Positions 16,891-24,766 of a stretch of DNA of 64,000 nt are shown piece by piece; the first letter of the stretch is position 1, and every line of letters begins with the position of its first letter. Location: NCBI GenBank assembly GCA_947167445.1, contig CAMVID010000007.1, forward strand, positions 1 to 64,000, read 5' to 3'. Both the position numbers and the translations under genes were made by a program. This DNA comes from G11 sp947167445 (lineage in GTDB: Bacteria > Bacillota > Clostridia > Lachnospirales > Lachnospiraceae). The notes under the pieces are model-generated. The model was not told the origin of the DNA, searched no databases, and worked only from the letters and a program-made list of their open reading frames with translations.

Positions 16891-16906
16891 AATCTCTCTA
16901 AGCCAT

Positions 16907-17017
16907 CTTCTTATTGTTCGATATACCTTTCGGTATCGCTCAGGTTGGCACCTTCCTTGAAAAGGGGTTGCCGTGGCTTCATAGATCCTCTGTATCTCCA
17001 CCACTCTGAATAAGAAA
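16907..17017 (-). ncRNA. SAM-I (S-box) riboswitch
   Basis: Minus-strand aptamer with paired ends TTCTTATT and AATAAGAA, and the conserved core AGAGTGGTGGAG, ATGAAGCCACGGCAACC, AAGGAAGGTGCCAACCTGAGC, closed by CGATACCGAAAGGTATATCG as the last helix. These match the S-box consensus. It precedes a terminator and then metK, so S-adenosylmethionine binding should cause early termination. Confidence 0.93.
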
Positions 17018-17038
17018 TGATATAATGTTTGCTTGTTA

Positions 17039-17067
17039 ACTCTAACACCTATGTGTCTTGTTGTCAA
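17039..17067 (-). promoter_or_regulatory. Sigma-A promoter of the metK leader
   Basis: Minus strand: TTGACA (17062-17067), 17-bp spacer, TAGAGT (17039-17044). The -35 overlaps the murA stop codon. Transcription would begin about 15 bases before the SAM-I aptamer. Confidence 0.75.
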
Positions 17068-18356
17068 CCAATCTTTAATTTAAATTTCTTGAAATCTCTC
17101 TCGGTCTCAACCTTCTCAATCTGTGCACCAAGGGCCTGAAGCTTCTTATGGAAATCTTCATAACCTCTCTCAATGTACTGAATGTTATCAACAGTGGTAA
17201 AACCTGTTGCGGAAAGACCTGCGATAACAAGTGCGGCACCTGCACGTAAGTCGGGAGCTGTGATGCTGGCACCGGTATACTGGTCAACACCTGTGATAAT
17301 TGCAGTGTTGCCTTCAACCTTAATGTCTGCACCCATTCTTGCCAACTCATCCACATAGCGGAATCTGTTCTCAAAAATGCTCTCTGTTACAATGCTGATT
17401 CCCTTTGCAAGTCCTAAAGATGCTGCCATAACCGCCTGCATATCCGTAGGGAAACCGGGATAGGGAAGCGTCTTTACGTGGGTTGTGCGAAGGGGCTTTG
17501 AAGCCACTACTCTAACCGAATCATCAAATTCCTCAACCTCGCAGCCCATCTCGATAAGCTTTGCTGTAATGGACTCCAAGTGCTTGGGAATTACATTCTT
17601 AACTGTGATATCACCCTTGGTAGCTGCTGCTGCAAACATAAATGTTCCGGCCTCAATCTGGTCAGGGATGATTGTGTACTCTGTTCCGTGAAGAGCGGGT
17701 ACGCCCTTGATACGGATTACATCGGTACCGGCGCCCTTAATGTTGGCACCCATGCTGTTTAAGAAGTTGGCAAGGTCAACCACGTGGGGCTCCTTGGCCG
17801 AGTTCTCTATGATGGTCTGTCCCTCTGCAAGTACTGCTGCCATCATAACGTTGATGGTTGCACCTACAGAGACCACGTCCATATATATGTGTGCGCCTAC
17901 AAGCTTCTCAGCTTTGGCAATTACTGAACCATGTTCAATCTTGATTGTGGCACCGAGAGCTTTGAAGCCCTTGATGTGCTGGTCAATACCACGAGAGCCG
18001 ATGTCGCATCCACCGGGGAGTGCCACTGTAGCCTCTTTGTATTTTCCAAGGAGAGCTCCGATGAGATAGTAGGATCCTCTGATTTTTCTTAAATCTTCCT
18101 GATCGGCTACAAGGCTGAAGATCTGAGAGCCGTTAATAGCTACGGAGTGCTTGTCTTTCTTCTTCTCGTTAACGCCCAACTTCTTCATGCCGTCGAGAAG
18201 AGTTCTGATATCGCTTACGTCAGGTATATTGTCAATATATACGGTATCATCCGTCATAACTGAAGCCGCAATAATAGGTAGTGCAGCGTTCTTGGCGCCG
18301 CCGATCTCTACCTCTCCCACAAGGGGATTGCCGCCCTTCATTGCATATTCTTCCAT
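17064..18356 (-). CDS. murA: UDP-N-acetylglucosamine 1-carboxyvinyltransferase
   Basis: First committed step of peptidoglycan synthesis, adding enolpyruvate to UDP-GlcNAc. 430 residues from the ATG at 18354-18356 (AGAGG six bases upstream; a TTG two codons earlier is less likely). Motifs: GGAKNAALPIIAAS at the N-terminus, and the catalytic loop LPGGCDIGSRGIDQHI with the Cys that fosfomycin modifies at about residue 117, then GFPTDMQA and RAGAALVIAGL near the end. Its own promoter lies at 18425-18452. Confidence 0.96.
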   Translation of the reverse strand: MEEYAMKGGNPLVGEVEIGGAKNAALPIIAASVMTDDTVYIDNIPDVSDIRTLLDGMKKLGVNEKKKDKHSVAINGSQIFSLVADQEDLRKIRGSYYLIGALLGKYKEATVALPGGCDIGSRGIDQHIKGFKALGATIKIEHGSVIAKAEKLVGAHIYMDVVSVGATINVMMAAVLAEGQTIIENSAKEPHVVDLANFLNSMGANIKGAGTDVIRIKGVPALHGTEYTIIPDQIEAGTFMFAAAATKGDITVKNVIPKHLESITAKLIEMGCEVEEFDDSVRVVASKPLRTTHVKTLPYPGFPTDMQAVMAASLGLAKGISIVTESIFENRFRYVDELARMGADIKVEGNTAIITGVDQYTGASITAPDLRAGAALVIAGLSATGFTTVDNIQYIERGYEDFHKKLQALGAQIEKVETERDFKKFKLKIG

Positions 18357-18424
18357 TTCCAACCTCTGAAATAATCTTTATACCCCGAGTATGGCATAGC
18401 CGATAGAAAAAATACTCTCGTCAA

Positions 18425-18452
18425 ATTATATCATAAAACGAATATTTGTAAA
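18425..18452 (-). promoter_or_regulatory. Sigma-A promoter of murA
   Basis: Minus strand: TTTACA (18447-18452), 16-bp spacer, TATAAT (18425-18430). The leader of about 65 bases contains an inverted pair GAGTAT/ATACTC, of unknown importance. Confidence 0.7.
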
Positions 18453-18459
18453 TCGAATA

Positions 18460-20040
18460 CTAGTTCAGATAATCAAGAGGGTTTACAGCCCTGCCACCGA
18501 TTCGAATTTCGAAGTGGAGGTGAGGTCCTGTTGAAATACCTGTATTACCTGAAGAAGCAATCCTTTCATTCTGAGTAACAGACTGACCCACAGAAACAAG
18601 AACCTTGCTAAGGTGAGCATATCTTGTCTGTCTTCCGTCGGGATGATCGATGAATACGCAGTATCCGTATCCACTACCCCAACCTGCCTTGGAAACGACA
18701 CCGGTACTTGACGCATATACGGGTGTTCCCACAGGGGTTGACCAGTCGACGCCTTCGTGGTAGGAGCTTGCACCTCTTGTAGGTGAATTACGTCTTCCGA
18801 AACGTGAACTTAAGGTACCGCCGGCGATGGGCTTTATATATGTAGGAGGAATCTTGGTTCCCTGCTTCATAATCTTGGGAATGGATTCGATAACCGTCTC
18901 CTCCTTGATAACCTCCCTGGTATCCTCGTTCTCGTTGGTGTAGCTGATAACCGCAACTGCTTTTCTGAAGCCTGCGGAAGGCTGCTGCAAAACTTCGGTC
19001 TGTGTGGTGTACCAGTCGTCCACGGGGATAATCTCTATGGGCGCATCATAGGACTCTTCCACATATTCCTGAACCAGACGTCTTACAGAAATCTCAGGCT
19101 CCGGTACAGTTATCTTAAGTTCATCTCCGATATGGAGAATGGAATATTCATTATCAAGTGTCTTGTTAAGTTCAATAATACGGTCTACAGGAATTCCGGT
19201 GGTAAGTGAAATTCCGGACAAGGTATCCCCGGGCTGGACCTCATAGATGGTATCCTTCTCCTGCTCCTTGGTAACCTCAACAATGGCGTCCTCCAAAGGA
19301 GTGAACTGGGATGCAGGAAGGTAGGATTCCACCACCTCAACCTTCTCGGCAAAGCCCATGTCTACAAGGCCGTACTCGAACTCGTTCCAGGTCTTCTCTC
19401 TGGCAGGCTCAATGTTTTCAAACATTGTGTCGATTACTTCGCATATTCCGCCGTCTCTTCTGCCCTTGGCATCCACATCGTAGGTGATCTCTCTATCAAC
19501 CTTGCCCTTGTTAACAATGCTGGTCAAAACATTGAACTCTCGTCCCGAGTCGTGTACCAGCTCAACGTTGAAGTCCTTCTTATCCTGGTACTTGTCAAGG
19601 CAGGCCTGAAGCATATCCTGTACTTCATCAATGGAGGTAAGGTTTACGGAGTACTCATTAACCTTGACGGTATAGCCGTGGGCCATGGTGGTCTTTATGC
19701 TTCCGCGTAAAACCTTCTCAATGTTCTCCATCATTGTTTCTTTGGAGGTTACTTCACCCCAAAGTACTTCACTGCCCTCTGTGGTAATGTCCGAATCCAT
19801 GAAAACAAGGTCATCGGTCTCTGAAGCAATCTTCTTTCTTGCACTGCGAACGTATCCGTCCAGGTCATCAAGACCTCCGACGGTACCTACATACTCACCG
19901 TTAACCGAAACTGCAAAGTAGTTGTCACCCTTGCTTTCAAAGGGGGTATAGCTCGGCAAAAAAAATGCGGCTACAGTAGCCGCAAACAACGATATCTTTA
20001 TGAATCTGATTCTAATATGTCTGCTATATTTTGTCTTCAT
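18460..20040 (-). CDS. Secreted M23 metallopeptidase with LysM and G5-like domains
   Basis: A 526-residue cell-wall peptidase. An N-terminal hydrophobic segment (ISLFAATVAAFFLPSY, 17-32) acts as signal or anchor. Domains in order: an undefined extracellular region to about 260, LysM (IYEVQPGDTLSGISLTTGIPVDRIIELN, about 265-312), a G5-like stretch (about 320-400), and the M23 domain with zinc ligands in HEGVDW and HLHFE. This is the common layout of Clostridia endopeptidases that cut peptide cross-links in peptidoglycan, or of non-lytic activators. It ends right before the murA promoter. The G5 call is weaker than the LysM and M23 calls. Confidence 0.93.
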   Translation of the reverse strand: MKTKYSRHIRIRFIKISLFAATVAAFFLPSYTPFESKGDNYFAVSVNGEYVGTVGGLDDLDGYVRSARKKIASETDDLVFMDSDITTEGSEVLWGEVTSKETMMENIEKVLRGSIKTTMAHGYTVKVNEYSVNLTSIDEVQDMLQACLDKYQDKKDFNVELVHDSGREFNVLTSIVNKGKVDREITYDVDAKGRRDGGICEVIDTMFENIEPAREKTWNEFEYGLVDMGFAEKVEVVESYLPASQFTPLEDAIVEVTKEQEKDTIYEVQPGDTLSGISLTTGIPVDRIIELNKTLDNEYSILHIGDELKITVPEPEISVRRLVQEYVEESYDAPIEIIPVDDWYTTQTEVLQQPSAGFRKAVAVISYTNENEDTREVIKEETVIESIPKIMKQGTKIPPTYIKPIAGGTLSSRFGRRNSPTRGASSYHEGVDWSTPVGTPVYASSTGVVSKAGWGSGYGYCVFIDHPDGRQTRYAHLSKVLVSVGQSVTQNERIASSGNTGISTGPHLHFEIRIGGRAVNPLDYLN

Positions 20041-20077
20041 ACTGCTAAATACTTAACTTACTTATAAAAATGCTCAA

Positions 20078-20545
20078 TTATAATATATGAAAATAAACCA
20101 ATAAGTCAAATGCAAGATCTGCTGCGGCACAGGTGAATGCAAGAATTGCAAAAACCAAGCCCACTACGAACTTGCCGTTAACTGACTTTCTCACAGTCTT
20201 AACTTCATCCTTAACAGCTGCGCTCTCCTCCTGAACAACAGCCTGAACGTTACGGTATACCTTGACGTTCTCCTTGTGAACAACCTCATACGCATCCGCA
20301 TTAACGTTCTTAATCTGCTCCATCAAAGATTCTCTTGATGTCTCAAGGTTATCAATCAATTCCTTAAGCTTGTCGGCAGCCTCAGTATTGGAAAGACTAA
20401 GCTTGCGCATGTCCTGTAAGCAGGTGTCGTACTGCTCCATCTGCTTCTTCATTCTATCAAGTTCTGCTGCCTCTGCCTGAGCGTTGGCTTTAATAATCTC
20501 TGAAGAATTAAACTTCTGAGCCAGCTTGTCCATAAAACTATCCAT
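20078..20545 (-). CDS. Coiled-coil protein with C-terminal membrane anchor
   Basis: Unrecognised 155-residue protein. Residues 1-110 are charged and heptad-rich (EAAELDRMKKQMEQYDTCLQ, KLKELIDNLETSRESLMEQI), and a single hydrophobic segment VVGLVFAILAFTCAAADLAFDLLVYF closes the C-terminus. This tail-anchored layout suggests a cytoplasmic coiled coil tethered to the membrane. I start it at the ATG at 20543-20545, which has AAGGGGG upstream; an ATG 51 bases earlier sits right at the promoter and has no ribosome site. Function unknown. Confidence 0.75.
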   Translation of the reverse strand: MDSFMDKLAQKFNSSEIIKANAQAEAAELDRMKKQMEQYDTCLQDMRKLSLSNTEAADKLKELIDNLETSRESLMEQIKNVNADAYEVVHKENVKVYRNVQAVVQEESAAVKDEVKTVRKSVNGKFVVGLVFAILAFTCAAADLAFDLLVYFHIL

Positions 20546-20586
20546 ATATTTACAGCCCCCTTGTAGGAATTTATATAACCTTCTAA

Positions 20587-20615
20587 ATTTTATCATTTTA
20601 CTATCTCATTTTCAA
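20587..20615 (-). promoter_or_regulatory. Sigma-A promoter of the coiled-coil gene
   Basis: Minus strand: TTGAAA (20610-20615), 17-bp spacer, TAAAAT (20587-20592), about 42 bases before the chosen start. Confidence 0.7.
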
Positions 20616-20688
20616 TGGCATATCTTTTGTGCACATTGTATAGTTTTTGCTATCGATTTTTTAACCCTTTGTCAATATTCACTACAGT

Positions 20689-20731
20689 TTAACATTTTGT
20701 TCATACTTTGTTCATACTTAATGGATATAAT
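20689..20731 (+). promoter_or_regulatory. Three hexamers at 11-bp spacing plus -10 (Pho-box-like)
   Basis: On plus: TTAACA (20689), TTCATA (20700), TTCATA (20711), each 11 bases apart, the last two inside a perfect tandem TTTGTTCATAC, then TATAAT at 20726-20731 with no good -35. This is the geometry of OmpR/PhoP-type activator sites, with hexamers on one helix face and a -10 close behind. No plus-strand gene follows. The same repeats lie about 80-110 bases upstream of the minus-strand promoter at 20587 and could act there instead. Confidence 0.45.
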
Positions 20732-20789
20732 CAAAACATAGATTTTGAATGGTTCTTGCATATGCCATGCAGATATTTTTTTCATAATA

Positions 20790-20815
20790 GCCCCGACATC
20801 GTAAGGTGCCGGGGC
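20790..20815. terminator. GC-rich hairpin behind the alarmone synthetase
   Basis: GCCCCGACATCGTAAGGTGCCGGGGC: a stem of about eight pairs. Just past the stop codon at 20833 on minus it would end that transcript; on plus it would end the RNA predicted from 20738. Neither side has a strong T run, so termination is uncertain. Confidence 0.4.
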
Positions 20816-20832
20816 ACTCCTCATTTTATACC

Positions 20833-21510
20833 CTAGTATTCTTCGTTTTCGTATCCGGATTCCAGACCCTGGATCTGCTCGTTAAGCTGCTCCATTCTGT
20901 TATCCAGGTCAGATACCATCTTGGCACAATCCACCAGTTCCTTCTTAAGGTTCTCAGGCGCGTTACCTTCGAACTTATAGTGAATCTTATGCTCAAGACT
21001 TGCCCAGAAGTCCATGGCTACAGTTCTGATCTGTATCTCCACCTTGGCGTCGATGGTACGATCGGAAAGGTAAACAGGAACAGTTACTATCATGTGATAG
21101 CTCTTGTAGCCACTGGCTTTAGGGTAGGTAATATAGTCTTTTTCCGAAATAACCGTAATGTCCTTCTGGTTCCTTAATATCTCCGCGATGCGGTAGATAT
21201 CTGAGGTGAAGGAACAGATGATACGTATGCCGGCAATATCGTTGACATACTGAATCATGTTATCAATGGTAGATTCTCTTCCGTTCTTTTTAAGCTTCTT
21301 GACAATGCTCTCAGGAGTTTTGATTCTGCCCTTGATATGCTCAATGGGATTGTAGCGATGCACATGCTGAAACTCGTCGTTGAGAATTTCCAACTTGGTC
21401 TGAACCTGATGAAGGGCTGATGTGTAGACAAGTATTACCTCTCTCCAGCTGTCAACACTTCCGTTCATGGCCTCGCGTTCTTCTTTGTGCTTATCTTCAG
21501 CATAATCCAT
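20833..21510 (-). CDS. relQ: Small alarmone synthetase (RelQ/YjbM-like)
   Basis: A (p)ppGpp synthetase without hydrolase or regulatory domains: 225 residues. RelA_SpoT synthetase motifs are all visible: IKTPESIVKKLKKNGR (substrate-binding, about 62-77), DIAGIRIICSFTSDIYRI (about 92-109), SEKDYITYPKASGYKSYHM, and VEIQIRTVAMDFWASLEHKIHYKF. In Firmicutes these small enzymes respond to cell-wall stress and starvation. It is preceded at 51 bases by a UDP-sugar pyrophosphorylase and appears to be the last gene of a five-gene operon. Confidence 0.9.
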   Translation of the reverse strand: MDYAEDKHKEEREAMNGSVDSWREVILVYTSALHQVQTKLEILNDEFQHVHRYNPIEHIKGRIKTPESIVKKLKKNGRESTIDNMIQYVNDIAGIRIICSFTSDIYRIAEILRNQKDITVISEKDYITYPKASGYKSYHMIVTVPVYLSDRTIDAKVEIQIRTVAMDFWASLEHKIHYKFEGNAPENLKKELVDCAKMVSDLDNRMEQLNEQIQGLESGYENEEY

Positions 21511-21561
21511 GGTCTAATCCACCTTTCTGTTACTGGCAAAGGTTACTTCGCAGGGAAAGGA

Positions 21562-22791
21562 TTAGAGTACAATACCGTTCTTCTTGCAAAGCTCCCTTGC
21601 ACTTTCTACTGAATCCACACCCGTCTTGTTCTTAATGGGTGCGAACTCTTTCTCTCTCACTACCTCGTAAGGAAGGCATGAGCCCATCTCATAGATGTGA
21701 TCGAGAATAAGTGATTCGAATTTATATCCGTTGGGTGTCTCGGGCTTAAAGAAATTGCCTTCGGCATCCAGGCAGGGAATCTTCTTCTCAACAACGTGGA
21801 GAGGAAGTTTTTTCTCCATAACTTCTAAGGACTTCTTGATGTTAAAGAGGTAATTGAGGATAACTCCGAAGTTGTAAGCGGGGTCTCCCTTCTCGTTCTT
21901 TGCATCCATCATTTCATCTGTAAGCTCGTAGTATTCAACAATTGAAGGATGTCCGTCCTCAAGGCAGACAACGCCGACCTTCTCATCTCTTGCAGCCTTC
22001 TTAACAACCTTTGCTCCTACTGCACATCCGCTTAGAAGTGTCGCTCCTACGAAAGTGGGATCTGCGATTCTCTGGAGAACGTTGTCTACTGCGAAGGTGT
22101 TGAGCCATTCAACTCCGAACTCCTCAGCCTTCTTAAGAAGACCGGCTCTTACAAAGGATGAGAACCATCCGCCGTTACCGTTGGGAGATGTTGCCATACG
22201 GCACTTGCTCTCCATGTAAATCTTTCCCTGGTAATCTGATGCGGGAGCCATGTCCTGTTTGAAGAAGGAAACATAGTCCTTGTTGTATCCAAAGAAGTTC
22301 TTCTCATTAAGGAACTTAATGGTGGCATCGTTGTTCTTCTCACTGGTCATAATAAAGAGAGGAATCCACGCTCCGTCTGCTGCCTTAACAACATCCATAA
22401 GGTTCTCAATCAGTCTCTGGAAAATGAAAACATCCTTTGTGATACCGATGTTGTACATTCCCTTGGGGTCATCGGAGCCAAGTCTTGTTCCCATTCCGCC
22501 GGCAAGAAGAACTGCTCCCACCTTGCAGGCCTTGATGGCTTCGATTCCCTTTGCATAGAACTTGTCTTTGTTTGCTTCGATCTCTGAGAGCTCCATTGCT
22601 GCAAGGGGCTCGTATTTGCCCTTCTTTGCAGGTGCTTTCTTGGCCTCAAGGGCTTCAAGAATACTGAAATCGGTCTCGTCAATCTGATTAAGGAGCTCAG
22701 CTTTCTCCCCTTCGCTAAGCTCATCAAAATACTTAAGTACGTGCTCCTGGCCGTACTTCTTCAGTTTGGTTAATGCTTCATTGTAATTCAT
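21562..22791 (-). CDS. UDPGP-family pyrophosphorylase (UAP1-like)
   Basis: A 409-residue cytosolic nucleotidyltransferase of family UDPGP (PF01704 type), the group to which eukaryotic UDP-GlcNAc pyrophosphorylase (UAP1) belongs, not the bacterial GlmU or GalU folds. The uridine-nucleotide loop LLAGGMGTRLGSDDPKGMYNIG lies at about residues 95-116, and a later substrate region SKCRMATSPNGNGGWFSSF matches the sugar-binding loop. Predicted reaction: UTP plus N-acetylglucosamine- or hexose-1-phosphate. Whether it prefers GlcNAc-1-P or glucose-1-P is not decidable here. Its ATG has GGAGG seven bases upstream. Confidence 0.85.
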   Translation of the reverse strand: MNYNEALTKLKKYGQEHVLKYFDELSEGEKAELLNQIDETDFSILEALEAKKAPAKKGKYEPLAAMELSEIEANKDKFYAKGIEAIKACKVGAVLLAGGMGTRLGSDDPKGMYNIGITKDVFIFQRLIENLMDVVKAADGAWIPLFIMTSEKNNDATIKFLNEKNFFGYNKDYVSFFKQDMAPASDYQGKIYMESKCRMATSPNGNGGWFSSFVRAGLLKKAEEFGVEWLNTFAVDNVLQRIADPTFVGATLLSGCAVGAKVVKKAARDEKVGVVCLEDGHPSIVEYYELTDEMMDAKNEKGDPAYNFGVILNYLFNIKKSLEVMEKKLPLHVVEKKIPCLDAEGNFFKPETPNGYKFESLILDHIYEMGSCLPYEVVREKEFAPIKNKTGVDSVESARELCKKNGIVL

Positions 22792-22816
22792 TTTGTTTCC
22801 TCCGGATAGAATTCAT

Positions 22817-23245
22817 TTATCTTTTAAAGGCATTAAAGAATTTCGCCATTGGTTCAACGGTATCGTGCAAATCGCTGATGGCTTTATTTAATGTCTCTAT
22901 GTCAATTTTGTTGATCTCCGTAAGGGCATCGCTTAATCCCTGTGCGTTGTCCTCCAGCACCTTGTTCATGCTGGCGGAGGTGTTAATAAGTTCTGTGGAA
23001 AGCTTATCAATATTCCCCAGGCTTTCTTCAGCCTTCACTATGGTTGTTTCCGCTTCGGTGAGAACCGACGCAGCCTTAGGTATAAGAATGCAGCCTGCCA
23101 CCACAAAAACCAGGCATATGATAACCGCAGCTATTCCCGTTATCCTCGCATAGAAAGTTCTCTTGTTGTTGCTTTCCAAAAGCCTTCTTAAACTCTCCTG
23201 CTCCGACATTACGTTATCAACTGTGATTACTTTCTCTTCGCTCAT
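22817..23245 (-). CDS. Single-pass membrane coiled-coil protein
   Basis: Unrecognised 142-residue protein. A cytoplasmic N-terminus, a membrane helix at about 36-58 (ITGIAAVIICLVFVVAGCILIP), then an extracytoplasmic region rich in heptads, with TEAETTIVKAEESLGNIDKLSTE and a second helix. Type II topology is likely. Its ribosome site AAGGGG directly follows the TAA of the 57-residue Cys-rich gene, so the two are translationally coupled. It may interact with the other operon products, but no function is known. Confidence 0.7.
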   Translation of the reverse strand: MSEEKVITVDNVMSEQESLRRLLESNNKRTFYARITGIAAVIICLVFVVAGCILIPKAASVLTEAETTIVKAEESLGNIDKLSTELINTSASMNKVLEDNAQGLSDALTEINKIDIETLNKAISDLHDTVEPMAKFFNAFKR

Positions 23246-23255
23246 TTCTTACCCC

Positions 23256-23429
23256 TTAAAAATTTAGTTTAATCTGTTCACCCATCATTTCGTCGTAGTC
23301 GTCACAGGCGGTTATGGGTCCACTGTTTTCTTCTTCACACCGGCAATCAAAACCCTGATGCTGGCATGTGGTACAGATACATCCCGCGCATCCGACCTGC
23401 TTACATTCCTGTTTCTCTTCTGCCGGCAT
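23256..23429 (-). CDS. 57-residue Cys-rich protein
   Basis: A short gene in an operon gap. It encodes 57 residues with eight cysteines arranged as C-x4-C-x2-C-x-C-x2-C-x6-C-x-C and one more before an acidic end (DDYDEMM). The start codon is ATG at 23427-23429, with AAGGAGA four bases upstream, and the TAA at 23256-23258 runs straight into the ribosome site of the next gene. The cysteine density suggests zinc or Fe-S binding. I do not recognise the family. It is too short for many gene callers, yet its context and spacing are those of a real gene. Confidence 0.7.
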   Translation of the reverse strand: MPAEEKQECKQVGCAGCICTTCQHQGFDCRCEEENSGPITACDDYDEMMGEQIKLNF

Positions 23430-23446
23430 TCTATCTCCTTCATCTG

Positions 23447-23803
23447 TTACAGGGCCTTTTGAATCTTATCCAAAAGCTCCTTGTAATCCTTCATTATATT
23501 ATCGTGATTTTCCTTCACAAAAGCATAATCCCCGGATTTCACCGCCATCTCAAGGCTCTTGGCCTTCTCGAACATGTCGGTGGCTCCGATCATATTGGAT
23601 GAGCTCTTGATTGAGTGGGCAACACGCTGATAGGTTGGCCAGTCTTCAGCTTCATAGGCCTCCTGCAGGGCGGTATCAAACCTGTCTCTTAAATAGACAT
23701 TAACAGTCTCCGCATAAAGCTCTTTCATGTTGCCGAAATAAATAAGGGCCGCTTTGGTGTCCAAAAAGCTTAAATTATCCAGTGTTTCGCTGACATTAGC
23801 CAC
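23447..23803 (-). CDS. Histidine phosphotransfer (HPt) protein
   Basis: A stand-alone HPt domain, 118 residues. The phosphoacceptor motif is HSIKSSSNMIGA with His63 the expected site, followed by the helical bundle (MFEKAKSLEMAVKSGDYAFV). Such proteins pass phosphate between a hybrid sensor kinase and a response regulator; no kinase or regulator is in the window, so its partners are elsewhere. GTG start with AGGAGG nine bases upstream. First gene of the likely HPt / Cys-rich / membrane / UDPGP / alarmone operon. Confidence 0.85.
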   Translation of the reverse strand: MANVSETLDNLSFLDTKAALIYFGNMKELYAETVNVYLRDRFDTALQEAYEAEDWPTYQRVAHSIKSSSNMIGATDMFEKAKSLEMAVKSGDYAFVKENHDNIMKDYKELLDKIQKAL

Positions 23804-23824
23804 TTCTTTTTACCTCCTATCCCA

Positions 23825-23853
23825 TTTAAAAGTTTACCCCTCATAAAGGTCAA
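23825..23853 (-). promoter_or_regulatory. Putative promoter of the HPt operon
   Basis: Minus strand: TTGACC (23848-23853), 17-bp spacer, TTTAAA (23825-23830). The -10 is a poor match, so confidence is moderate. It lies at the 3' end of the LysR gene. Confidence 0.45.
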
Positions 23854-23856
23854 AAG

Positions 23857-24732
23857 TCAAGCATGGCAGAAGCCTTCCAATGTTCCGTCTTCTCGGCATT
23901 TCTGAAGGAATTTTACGAAACTTTTGACCCCCTGATCCACGGAATTGGGAAGGGCTATTCCAAGGGTCCTGAAGCTCCTTGGCTCCAGGTCGTAAACCGA
24001 TACGTTATCAGGCAGGTTTCTTATGGATAATCTTGGCATTGCCGTGGCGCCAAGGCCCTGGGAAACCATTGACAAAAGCGCAAAGTCATCGTCGCAGGAT
24101 ACGGTGAGGGCATTCTTTGGAAGATCGATAAGATGACTCTTTAATGCATTTTCAGGTGCCATAATAAAAGGATATTCTCCAAAGTCTCCTATACTTATGG
24201 ATTTCTTCTTCTCATCCACAACCCCCTTGGGATAAACCGCGCAGTAGGGGTCCTTCATAAGCTCCATGAACCTGAAACCCTTAAGTCTGTCTGTATCCCC
24301 GAGGGCCAGATCTATCTTATGTGATAAAAGCAAATCCGAAAGGTTCTCCGTTCCTATCTTTATACTGAAGACTGCCGCAGGATTGTCCTTCTGATAGGTC
24401 TTAATGGCATGAGGAAGCCAGGAGGTGGCGATACTTGAAAAGCAGCCTATCCTAATAGGGCTTTCCTTACCCTCGGAAAGTCTCCCGGCAAGATTCACAA
24501 TTCTGTCGATACTGTCCTTTGCTTCTATAATGAGAGGCAAAAGTTTTTCCCCGGCAGGAGTTAAAACAACGCCCTTGTGGCTTCTGTCCAAAAGTGCGAT
24601 TCCAAGTTCTCCCTCTAAGTTATTCATTGTCTGGGTCACCGCCGACTGGGTACAGTTAAGTTCTGCGGCGGCTTTGGAGAAACTTCCGGTTTGAATTGTC
24701 TTTAGAAAAACTTCCAGTTTTCTGTCATCCAT
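23857..24732 (-). CDS. LysR-family transcriptional regulator
   Basis: A 291-residue LTTR. The N-terminal winged helix-turn-helix covers residues 1-62 (FLKTIQTGSFSKAAAELNCTQSAVTQTMNNLEGELG), and the C-terminal effector-binding domain has two Rossmann-like halves (residues 90-290). It is divergent from an EamA-family exporter 158 bases away, the classical layout in which the regulator controls its neighbour and itself. A perfect palindrome sits 17 bases ahead of its start (24750-24766). The effector molecule is unknown. Confidence 0.93.
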   Translation of the reverse strand: MDDRKLEVFLKTIQTGSFSKAAAELNCTQSAVTQTMNNLEGELGIALLDRSHKGVVLTPAGEKLLPLIIEAKDSIDRIVNLAGRLSEGKESPIRIGCFSSIATSWLPHAIKTYQKDNPAAVFSIKIGTENLSDLLLSHKIDLALGDTDRLKGFRFMELMKDPYCAVYPKGVVDEKKKSISIGDFGEYPFIMAPENALKSHLIDLPKNALTVSCDDDFALLSMVSQGLGATAMPRLSIRNLPDNVSVYDLEPRSFRTLGIALPNSVDQGVKSFVKFLQKCREDGTLEGFCHA

Positions 24733-24749
24733 AATAATTCCTCATCTAT

Positions 24750-24766
24750 TATAAGAAAAGCTTATA
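24750..24766. promoter_or_regulatory. LysR-type operator palindrome
   Basis: TATAAG-N5-CTTATA, a perfect 17-bp inverted repeat fitting the T-N11-A pattern of LysR-family sites. It lies 17 bases from the LysR start, in the divergent intergenic region with the EamA gene. Confidence 0.6.

Noticed and set aside
22410..22727. Minus-strand 105-codon frame inside the UDPGP gene
   Set aside because: Alternative frame over a conserved enzyme; no motif or start signal.
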